Shown here: piece after piece, positions 7,737-14,943 of the stretch
How positions within the stretch are numbered: position 1 is the stretch's first letter
How the letters are laid out: each line of letters begins with the position of its first letter
Source: Bacteroidota bacterium
GTDB lineage: Bacteria > Bacteroidota > Bacteroidia > Chitinophagales > Chitinophagaceae
DNA length: 46,278 nucleotides
Assembly: GCA_947487525.1 (NCBI GenBank)
Contig: CANKWR010000009.1
Span: forward strand, 1 to 46,278
Direction: 5' to 3'
Made by a program: the position numbers and the translations under genes
Notes under the pieces: generated by a model
What the model saw: the letters and a program-made list of their open reading frames with translations, nothing else
What the model was told of the DNA's origin: nothing
Databases searched by the model: none

Positions 7737-9857
7737 TTAGTTAAGTTTAATGTCATCAAAGTAATAGGTAAAATTAGCCGATCCGTCTCCAACGGTACCT
7801 AAGTCAAATATCAAAACTATTTTATGATAACTGTTGGCAGTATTGATGGCGGAATAATCAAAAGTTAGTTCCTCCCACTCATTTGCTTTGGTGGTAGCCA
7901 CTTCTTTGTCAAAATTGATATTGCCATTCAATGCATTCTCCACTTTCAATAATAATTTAGCACCAACTCTTGGTGAAAATACTTTCACCTTGAATGTTTT
8001 CTTTACTGAAAAGTCAATTGGATTTGGCAAAGTCAGATAGCTACCCGCCCAAGGATCACCAGCGCCTTTAATCATCTTACCTACTTTTGCACTGGTATTA
8101 ATACCTGCACTTAATGGGTTATTTGCAACCGATGCTGTTGCTCCACTGAAATCAGTAAAGGAATAGGTAATTAAAGAAGATTCAAAGTTCATTGGTATTC
8201 CTAAAACAGCAGTTTGGTTTGGATCACCAAAAACTACATTATCCCAATAAAATATTTTTCCAGAACCAGCAGTTCCAAAATCAAAGAAGATAGATGCTTT
8301 ATCATACGTATAAGATAAGTTTAAAGCAGCAGTACCCGCTACTTGATTGCTAAAATCAAATACCAAAGTTTCCCATCCATTTGCAGTTGAAGTATTTACT
8401 TGTGCTTCCACTGAACGACCTCCATTATTGCGGTCTTCAATTTTTAATCTCACTGGGATACCCGCTGCAGGAGAGTATACGTCCACCGCCATTTTTGTTG
8501 CAGATGCAGTAAGTGGGATAGCAGAAGCGAATCCATTGGCTGTGCCAATTGTAACACCCGCCCATGTTTCAGCGCCATTCGGCTTCACTGTTTTTTTAAC
8601 TTTATTTGATGCGTTTAAAGGATCCACCGCATCGGTAGTAACATTGTTGCCAAAATCAGTAACCGTATAAATGACATTATTCGCATCAAATGTAACTGGT
8701 AAGCTAATTTGATTCATAACAACGGTAGCAGGCATAAATGTTACATCGTCAAAGTAAAACGTTTTTTTAACGGTATTGGTTGGTCCCCAAGTATTGCCAT
8801 TACCAAAATCAAAGAAGATAGAAGCCTTATTATAATTAAAGGCGAAGTTAGGAGCTGAAGTACCTGTTGCTGGATTGCTAAAGTTAAATTCCAAAGTCTC
8901 CCATGTATTTGCAACAGTCGTAACCGCATCTGTTTCTACCGACTTATTTCCATCGGCATGGTCTTCTAATTTTAAACGCACTAAATAACCAGCAGCAGGG
9001 GAGTAAACTCTAACACTTACTTTGGTTCTGTTGGCAGCAAGTGCCACTTTATTAGCAAAACCTAAAGAAGTTCCCAATGTAGTACCTGCCCAAAATTCTG
9101 CACCTACATTTTTATCTACTTTCATCACCTTGTTGGTACTTACTACTGGGTCCGCCGCCATGGAGGAAACATTTCCACCAAAATCACTCATTGTATAATC
9201 ATAATTAGGGTCGTCAAATGCTAAGGGTAAGTCAATTTGTCTTCCCACTTTGATCGTATCTCTGCGCACTGTTGTTGCTGCACCACCTGATAAAGCAACG
9301 ACTCTAACAACATAAGTACCTGCTTTTGGATAGTCATGTGTAACTGTTTGACCTTCAATAAAGGATTTGAAAGGTTCAGGATTGGTTGTGGTAGAGTCCC
9401 CAAAATAAACTTTAAAGAAAGTTTCATAAGTAGCTGATGCACCCACGGATAAGTTAAGTCCATTTTGCTGAAGTGTTACTTTCAAATTTTCTGGTGCTCT
9501 AAATGATACAGTTAAGTCCTGTGTAACTTCGGTTGTTTTACCAGTTACACTATACCCTACTATTTTAACTTTGTATAAGCCTTCTTGATACACATGTTGT
9601 GTGTTTTTACCAGCCAATACTTTTACGGGTGCTGCAGTAGCATCACCATAAAATACATCAAAGGATATTGCACCTTCTCCCATTGGCGTAATGGTAACTA
9701 AGCCTGAATTATCCTGTGTAATATTGTACAAGGCAGATAATTTGGCAGGTACACTAGCACTATTTAAAAAGGATACATCTTCAAATAAATCCTTTTTACA
9801 ACCTACTAATAGCGTAAGCGATGTGCAGAATACTATTAAAAATTTTATGTTTTTCAT
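7737..9857 (-). CDS. Large PKD and triple-repeat surface glycan-binding lipoprotein
   Basis: This is a roughly 706-residue lipoprotein (LTLLVGCKKDLFEDV, lipobox LVGC). The ATG at 9857 is preferred; a TTG two codons upstream is the only alternative. Two PKD-like domains occupy roughly residues 30-205 (FDVFYGDATAAPVKVL, FFKVYFGDSTTTNPEPF). They are followed by three tandem ~165-residue beta-sandwich modules starting near 213, 380 and 543. Each repeat begins LPxxFD...Y..xDFG, has a central VYSPAAG...RLKxED segment, and ends SIFFDFG...FYFDDV. The modules look like carbohydrate-binding modules of the Ig-like/jelly-roll type. As the gene directly after susD it occupies the SusE/SGBP position, so surface beta-glucan capture is likely. 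No enzymatic motif is visible. Confidence 0.88.
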   Translation of the reverse strand: MKNIKFLIVFCTSLTLLVGCKKDLFEDVSFLNSASVPAKLSALYNITQDNSGLVTITPMGEGAISFDVFYGDATAAPVKVLAGKNTQHVYQEGLYKVKIVGYSVTGKTTEVTQDLTVSFRAPENLKVTLQQNGLNLSVGASATYETFFKVYFGDSTTTNPEPFKSFIEGQTVTHDYPKAGTYVVRVVALSGGAATTVRRDTIKVGRQIDLPLAFDDPNYDYTMSDFGGNVSSMAADPVVSTNKVMKVDKNVGAEFWAGTTLGTSLGFANKVALAANRTKVSVRVYSPAAGYLVRLKLEDHADGNKSVETDAVTTVANTWETLEFNFSNPATGTSAPNFAFNYNKASIFFDFGNGNTWGPTNTVKKTFYFDDVTFMPATVVMNQISLPVTFDANNVIYTVTDFGNNVTTDAVDPLNASNKVKKTVKPNGAETWAGVTIGTANGFASAIPLTASATKMAVDVYSPAAGIPVRLKIEDRNNGGRSVEAQVNTSTANGWETLVFDFSNQVAGTAALNLSYTYDKASIFFDFGTAGSGKIFYWDNVVFGDPNQTAVLGIPMNFESSLITYSFTDFSGATASVANNPLSAGINTSAKVGKMIKGAGDPWAGSYLTLPNPIDFSVKKTFKVKVFSPRVGAKLLLKVENALNGNINFDKEVATTKANEWEELTFDYSAINTANSYHKIVLIFDLGTVGDGSANFTYYFDDIKLN

Positions 9858-9878
9858 TATCAATTATTTTAAATGTGA

Positions 9879-11402
9879 TTAATATCCAGCATTTTGTGTA
9901 ATACCTGAAATATCAATTTCTGTTTGAGGAATAGGAAACACTTCATGCTTGCCAGTTTTAAAGTTGGACCCTATTACGGTAGCTGCTTTTCCAGTTCTCA
10001 CTAAATCAAAGAAACGCTCACCTTCCATTGCCAACTCTAATCTTCTTTCAGTTAAGATAGCATCATATAAGGCGTTGCCTGAAGAGGTAATGTCATGACT
10101 GTTGTCCTGGAACGCACGACGACGTACTAAATTCAAATAGGTTTTTGCTTTAGTTTCATTCGGTGTCGTTGCTTTTACATTAGCTTCTGCCGCCATTAAC
10201 AATACATCGGCATATCTGATAATTCTAAAATTATTCAAGTAGTTTAATTCAACCTGACCAGATGTTTGCCCTTTTCTAGGTAAGTACTTTTGATTGTACA
10301 AGCCTGTATTTTTAAATGGCGCTACCTGATAAGTGATGTTAAACTGAGGATTGGCTGTTTTATAAGCTTCAATATCTAAAACAGTTACGTCTTTTCTTTG
10401 ATCCCCTGCAGCGTATGCATTGGCCAAGTCTCTTGTTGGTAAATTGGTACTCCAACCTGACGCATAGGGCATATCAGCAGTTCCGGTTAACCCTCTGATA
10501 CCACATTGTTGAATCGCATAATTACCTTGACCTCTTGTAGCACCACCCCAATTATAATAAGGAGAGGAATTAGAGTATTGAATTTCAAATACAGATTCTG
10601 TTCCATTTTCACCACTTAATAAAAATATGTTGCCAAAATTTTGCACTAAACTAAATGCATTTGGTGTAATCACATTGTCCAACATAGTTGCTGCCGCATC
10701 AAATTTATTTTGATACAAGTATACTTTTCCTAGTAATGCTTGAGCAGCATATTTTGTAATACGCCCTTTTTGCAATTGCACAGCAGGTAAAGCGGCAATA
10801 GAGGCCGTTAAATCTGCTTCAATTTGCTTGTACACATCCGCTTTAGCCGTACGCTTTAATGATTTAGAATCTGTAAGAGATAAACGCTTGTCAATAAACA
10901 CGGGAACATCTCCAAACATTTTTACTAAAGTGAAATAATAATAAGCTCTTAAAAAATAAACTTCCCCATACATTGCCGTTTTTCCAGCAAAATCAACATT
11001 CGTTCCTGCAGGATTTGCTGCTTTGTATTGAATTAAATAATTGGCTCTATTCACCCCTTCATAAGCCGATTGCCAAATTTCAGTTAATTGACCATTGATA
11101 GGTGTGGTTGTATAGTCATCTATTTGTTGCAAAGGAATTACATCCGACGCATTCTCCCCTCCCGCAACAGCGTTGTCAGAGGCAATGTCCCCAATAGGCA
11201 CTACTTGGTTAATCCATTGTAATGGAGTGTAACAGCTAATGCCCATTGTTCTATAATCTGTTTCAGATTTTAAATAATCTTGGTCTGTGATTCTATACTC
11301 CTCGTGAGGATTATAATCCACAAATTTTGTGCAAGCTTCAAGGCTGCCGATAAAGGCAAGCATCAATAGCATTTGTAAATATTTTTTCATAATAATTTTC
11401 AT
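9879..11402 (-). CDS. susD: SusD/RagB family nutrient-binding lipoprotein
   Basis: This 507-residue protein is a SusD homologue, the lid of the outer-membrane SusCD glycan importer. The signal peptide ends in a lipobox (GSLEAC). The mature N-terminus (TKFVDYNPHEEYRITDQDYLKSE) and the TPR-like core (YGEVYFLRAYYYFTLVKMFGDVPV, then ALLGKVYLYQNKFDAAATML) are diagnostic. The C-terminal RIIRYADVLLMAAEA and ERRLELAMEGERFFDLVRTGKA segments are classical SusD/RagB signatures. Length is normal. The gene lies 11 bp after susC. The ligand is inferred from the downstream GH16 genes. A second in-frame ATG four codons in (MKKYLQ) could be the real start. Confidence 0.95.
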   Translation of the reverse strand: MKIIMKKYLQMLLMLAFIGSLEACTKFVDYNPHEEYRITDQDYLKSETDYRTMGISCYTPLQWINQVVPIGDIASDNAVAGGENASDVIPLQQIDDYTTTPINGQLTEIWQSAYEGVNRANYLIQYKAANPAGTNVDFAGKTAMYGEVYFLRAYYYFTLVKMFGDVPVFIDKRLSLTDSKSLKRTAKADVYKQIEADLTASIAALPAVQLQKGRITKYAAQALLGKVYLYQNKFDAAATMLDNVITPNAFSLVQNFGNIFLLSGENGTESVFEIQYSNSSPYYNWGGATRGQGNYAIQQCGIRGLTGTADMPYASGWSTNLPTRDLANAYAAGDQRKDVTVLDIEAYKTANPQFNITYQVAPFKNTGLYNQKYLPRKGQTSGQVELNYLNNFRIIRYADVLLMAAEANVKATTPNETKAKTYLNLVRRRAFQDNSHDITSSGNALYDAILTERRLELAMEGERFFDLVRTGKAATVIGSNFKTGKHEVFPIPQTEIDISGITQNAGY

Positions 11403-11413
11403 TTAATGAAGAT

Positions 11414-14400
11414 TTAAAATTTAATATCAAGTCCAACAGCAAATGTTCTTGGCTGAGGATATGCTCCACGGTCAACTCCGGTTTCTAAAATTCCACCAGG
11501 AATTTCTGGATCAAACCCTGTATACTTAGTTAAGATGAATGCATTTTTCACTTGTACATAAAAACGCATTTTATTGATTCCCCTTTTAATTAAGTTGGCA
11601 GGTAAGGTATAACCAAATTGAAGGTTCTTGACTTTTATAAATGATCCGTCTTCAACATATCTGTCTGAAACTCTTGCATTATTATTGTTGTCAACAAAAG
11701 AATATCTTGGGAAACGAGCATCATTGGTGCTGTTTTCACCCGTCCATCTTGCTAAAACTTCACGAGGCTTATTACTGTAATTCGCATTTCTTTCAAAAGC
11801 ACGATAAATATCATTGCCTACTGAAGCGTATACAAATGAAGTGAAATCAAAATTGCCAAATTCAAGATTTAAATTCCAACCTAGAGTAAACTTCGCAAAT
11901 GGGTCTCCAATTTTTGTTTTATCGTTTGCATCAATCTTACCATCCTTATTGATGTCCACAAATTTAATGTCTCCAGGTTGTGCACCCGTTTGCGTTGGCG
12001 CAGCTGCAATGGCTGCAGCATTTTGGAATAAACCGTCTGTTTTAAAGCCGTAGAAATAGCCAGGGGTAAATCCTTTTTCAAACACAGTAACCGACTGTGA
12101 TTGACCATTAAAATAAAATCCGCCTAAAATTTTAGCAGTACCGTCTGAATTGGTTGCTGTTACTAAATTTTTAGCGGTTGTAAAAGTTAAAGCAGTATTT
12201 ACTTTAAGCTTTTTAGTAGGTGCATTACGATACGTTAATGTCATATCATACCCTGTACTTTTAGTGGTACCAATATTGGCTTGAGGAATTGGCACCGTAC
12301 CTAAATAAAGAGAAGCAGATGGCGTGAATAACAATCCGTCCACTGTCTTTTCAAAATAGTCAGCAGTTAAACTAAAATGATTGTCAAAGAAATTCATATC
12401 AAAACCTAAGTTAGACTGAATTTGCTTTTCCCATCTTAATGCATTGTTCGCCGCTGAACCTACCGTACTACCGGCATAAAATACTTCACCAAAGCTGTAC
12501 CCATTGCTATTCGCAGTTGGGCCATAACTAGGTCCGCCTGTAATGATGCCTACAAATTGTGGATTCACATTTTCATTACCAGTAGATCCATAACTACCTC
12601 TAATTTTTAAGAAATTAATTTGCTTTGATTTGAAATAATTTTCTTTAGAAACCACCCAACCTAATGAAGTGGAGAAGAAATTACCAAATTGATTGTCTCT
12701 ACCAAATGCAATAGATCCGTCTCTTCTTGCAGAGAATGAAGCTAAATACTTATCGTCGTAATCGTAGTTTAATCTACTGAAATAAGAAAGGTTACGTCTA
12801 AAATATTCGTAATAATACCCGGTAAGGGCGTCTGTATTATTCGCATTGTTGTTGCCAGTAGCCGCTGTGAAATCAGCAAACTCCCATGAGTTAAATGGAA
12901 CATCCTGACGAGTAGCACCTGCTGCATTACCCGTAGTTTTTGAAGCAGCCATACCCGCGATTGTTTCAAAATGGTGGATGTTCTTTATATTGAAATTATA
13001 ATTGAAATAATTCTCAAAAGTATAGTTGAAATTGCTTGTTTTTTCATGTGCAATTCTATTGTGCTTTCCCAATACAGCGCTACCATCCTCATTCATAGAA
13101 TTGTCCACATTGTAAGTACCATAATACGCTAATGGCGTAAATGTTTTAGCATTTCCATCATACTTGGTATAACCAAAACGTGAAGTGAATTTCAAATTCT
13201 TAGTTAAATCATATTGCAATTCAAATTTACCATACAACTTAGTCCCTACATTTTTATTATGCGTGTTGTCTAATATTGTCAATGGATTGAATATCTCTGA
13301 CAATAATAAATTACTGAAGCCGTATTTACTTGCCGAATTTCTAGTATTTAAAATACTAACGGTAGGGTCAAAATTCAACGCACTTCCAATTACACTATTG
13401 AATGAGTTTTCCAATACCCCCTTTGAATCTAAGATCAAAGCACTTGTATTCACAATGAACTTTAATTTAGGAGAAAGGTCAAAGTTTAAATTCGCAGTAA
13501 AGTTGGATCTATTAAAATTGGACTTTTGGGTTCCACCAACAATACCTCCTTGATTTAACATACCTGCACTTAATAAATAAGACACTCTTTCAGATCCGCC
13601 TTTAGCCGTCAAATTATAAATTTGCTGAGGAGCGTCCTTGAAAATCTGGTTTTGCCAATTGGTGCCTACTCCAAGGGTAGATAAGTTAGAGAATACCGGC
13701 GCACCCCCTGCAGTCACATTTCCTTCGTTCAACATTGCCGCATATTCACTGGCATTTAATACACCAATGGTATTCATCACTTGTTGTACACCATAGTTGC
13801 TGCTAAAACTAAATTCTGTTTTTTGATTTTTCTTACCTGACTTTGTAGTCACCACAATCACCCCGTTTCCACCTCTTACACCATAAATGGCAGTGGTAGC
13901 CGCGTCTTTTAATACGTTGATTGTTTCAATATCGTTTGGATTGATTGAGTTTAAATCAACAAGAGATTGTTGCACACCATCCACAATCACCATTGGATCG
14001 GTCCCTGTAAATGAAGGAATACCTCTAATTAATACCGTTGGTTTTGAACCCGGTGAACCACCCTGAATTACACTTACGCCAGAAGCTCTCCCCTGTAAGG
14101 CTTCCTCGGTACGTACCGCATTTACTTTTTCAATATCTGCACTTTTGATGGTTGATATGGCACCGGATACTTTGGTAATTTTCTGTGTACCATAACCTAC
14201 TACCACAACTTCATTGAGGCTATTTTCTGGTAATTCAGACAATTCAAAGTTCAGCACACCAGCAGCATTGGCTTTTTTAGTAGCATTTACAAATCCTACA
14301 TAACTTACCACCAAAGTGGCCCCCTTGGTAGGGACTGTTACTGTAAATTGACCATTCGCATCGGTCAAGGTTGCTGTATTAGTTTCTTTAACTAATACCG

Positions 14401-14539
14401 AAGCACCTGCTAGCTTATCGCCGTTGGTTTTATTGGTTACGCGTCCTGTCACTTGAAAGCCTTGAGCAAATGCCCCAGCTAAAAAGCATAAAGTGAAGGC
14501 GGTCGTAATCAAAAACCTGAGTTTTAATTTCATATACAC
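11414..14539 (-). CDS. susC: SusC/RagA family TonB-dependent outer-membrane transporter
   Basis: This 1041-residue TonB-dependent transporter imports oligosaccharides with SusD. After a signal peptide (ending LAGAFAQG) comes a carboxypeptidase-regulatory-like domain at about 25-110 (FQVTGRVTNKTNGDKLAGAS). The SusC signature plug follows from about 112 (NEVVVVGYGTQKITKVSGA, EEALQGRASGVSVIQ, RGIPSFTGTDPMVIVDGVQ, AIYGVRGGNGVIVVTTKSGK). The rest is a beta-barrel with alternating aromatic strands, ending in RTFAVGLDIKF with a terminal aromatic. It is the first gene of the PUL operon. The start at 14539 is followed two codons later by another Met (MKLKLRF), which gives a cleaner signal peptide. A 404-bp intergenic region with repeated operator-like sites lies upstream and is shared with the divergent regulator. 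Confidence 0.95.
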   Translation of the reverse strand: MYMKLKLRFLITTAFTLCFLAGAFAQGFQVTGRVTNKTNGDKLAGASVLVKETNTATLTDANGQFTVTVPTKGATLVVSYVGFVNATKKANAAGVLNFELSELPENSLNEVVVVGYGTQKITKVSGAISTIKSADIEKVNAVRTEEALQGRASGVSVIQGGSPGSKPTVLIRGIPSFTGTDPMVIVDGVQQSLVDLNSINPNDIETINVLKDAATTAIYGVRGGNGVIVVTTKSGKKNQKTEFSFSSNYGVQQVMNTIGVLNASEYAAMLNEGNVTAGGAPVFSNLSTLGVGTNWQNQIFKDAPQQIYNLTAKGGSERVSYLLSAGMLNQGGIVGGTQKSNFNRSNFTANLNFDLSPKLKFIVNTSALILDSKGVLENSFNSVIGSALNFDPTVSILNTRNSASKYGFSNLLLSEIFNPLTILDNTHNKNVGTKLYGKFELQYDLTKNLKFTSRFGYTKYDGNAKTFTPLAYYGTYNVDNSMNEDGSAVLGKHNRIAHEKTSNFNYTFENYFNYNFNIKNIHHFETIAGMAASKTTGNAAGATRQDVPFNSWEFADFTAATGNNNANNTDALTGYYYEYFRRNLSYFSRLNYDYDDKYLASFSARRDGSIAFGRDNQFGNFFSTSLGWVVSKENYFKSKQINFLKIRGSYGSTGNENVNPQFVGIITGGPSYGPTANSNGYSFGEVFYAGSTVGSAANNALRWEKQIQSNLGFDMNFFDNHFSLTADYFEKTVDGLLFTPSASLYLGTVPIPQANIGTTKSTGYDMTLTYRNAPTKKLKVNTALTFTTAKNLVTATNSDGTAKILGGFYFNGQSQSVTVFEKGFTPGYFYGFKTDGLFQNAAAIAAAPTQTGAQPGDIKFVDINKDGKIDANDKTKIGDPFAKFTLGWNLNLEFGNFDFTSFVYASVGNDIYRAFERNANYSNKPREVLARWTGENSTNDARFPRYSFVDNNNNARVSDRYVEDGSFIKVKNLQFGYTLPANLIKRGINKMRFYVQVKNAFILTKYTGFDPEIPGGILETGVDRGAYPQPRTFAVGLDIKF

Positions 14540-14795
14540 TTTAATTAATGGTTAAAAAATGGATGTTTTTAGATGAATAAATATGTTTACTTAAATAAGT
14601 ACGATTTGGGCTATGCACAACCGGTTGGTTTTGAATAGTAAGCATAGGAATAGCTCCTGCATTCATTGAATTTTCAGATGTAGTGTTCGAACTAAATAAG
14701 TTCGGAGCAAGCAAGCAATCTTGTTGTAAATTCATACAATATATTAGCAATTTCGTTAAACAGATGTAGTGTTTTTAGCATTTCATCTGCATAAG

Positions 14796-14828
14796 TAAAG
14801 CTAGTAAGTACTTTCTCTATTTTACAAT
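14796..14828 (-). promoter_or_regulatory. Candidate susC promoter
   Basis: On the minus strand, ATTG (14828-14825) is followed after 21 bp by TAGCTTTA (14803-14796). This is a near match (one mismatch per box) to the Bacteroidota pair TTTG/TAnnTTTG. The nearer direct repeat (14834-14849) sits just upstream of the -33 box and the second a further 53 bp (about five helical turns) away, the layout expected for activator sites. It would give a leader of roughly 250 nt before susC. Confidence 0.35.
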
Positions 14829-14833
14829 TATTC

Positions 14834-14902
14834 ACTACATCACTACTACTACATAATCAGTAAAATTGTATATTTAATGATAAATTACTACATCACAACT
14901 AC
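14834..14902. repeat. Pair of 16-bp direct repeats (operator-like)
   Basis: ACTACATCACTACTAC at 14834-14849 and ACTACATCACAACTAC at 14887-14902 differ at one base and begin 53 bp apart. The same ACTACATC core occurs inverted at 14677-14684 and 14763-14770. Four copies in 230 bp, placed around a promoter and beside a DNA-binding regulator, suggest a transcription-factor operator set. Confidence 0.6.
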
Positions 14903-14943
14903 TTCAAACTATCATGTATTTTTTACACATTAAGATGTAACCT

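Larger units (their letters stand above)
14540..14943. promoter_or_regulatory. Divergent intergenic control region between susC and its likely regulator
   Basis: This 404-bp gap separates the susC start from the LuxR-HTH regulator start. It carries four copies of the core ACTACATC. Two lie in one orientation at 14834 and 14887, as the 16-mers ACTACATCACTACTAC and ACTACATCACAACTAC (15/16 identical, 53 bp apart). Two lie inverted at 14675-14687 and 14761-14773 (CAGATGTAGTGTT, identical). A plausible susC promoter lies between these pairs. No convincing gene is present. A 69-codon minus-strand ORF covers 14541-14750 but shows no recognisable protein features. Confidence 0.6.

Noticed and set aside
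14541..14750. 69-codon minus-strand ORF immediately upstream of susC
   Set aside because: It has no recognisable protein features, overlaps an operator-like repeat, and would lie inside the predicted susC leader. Better explained as non-coding leader.
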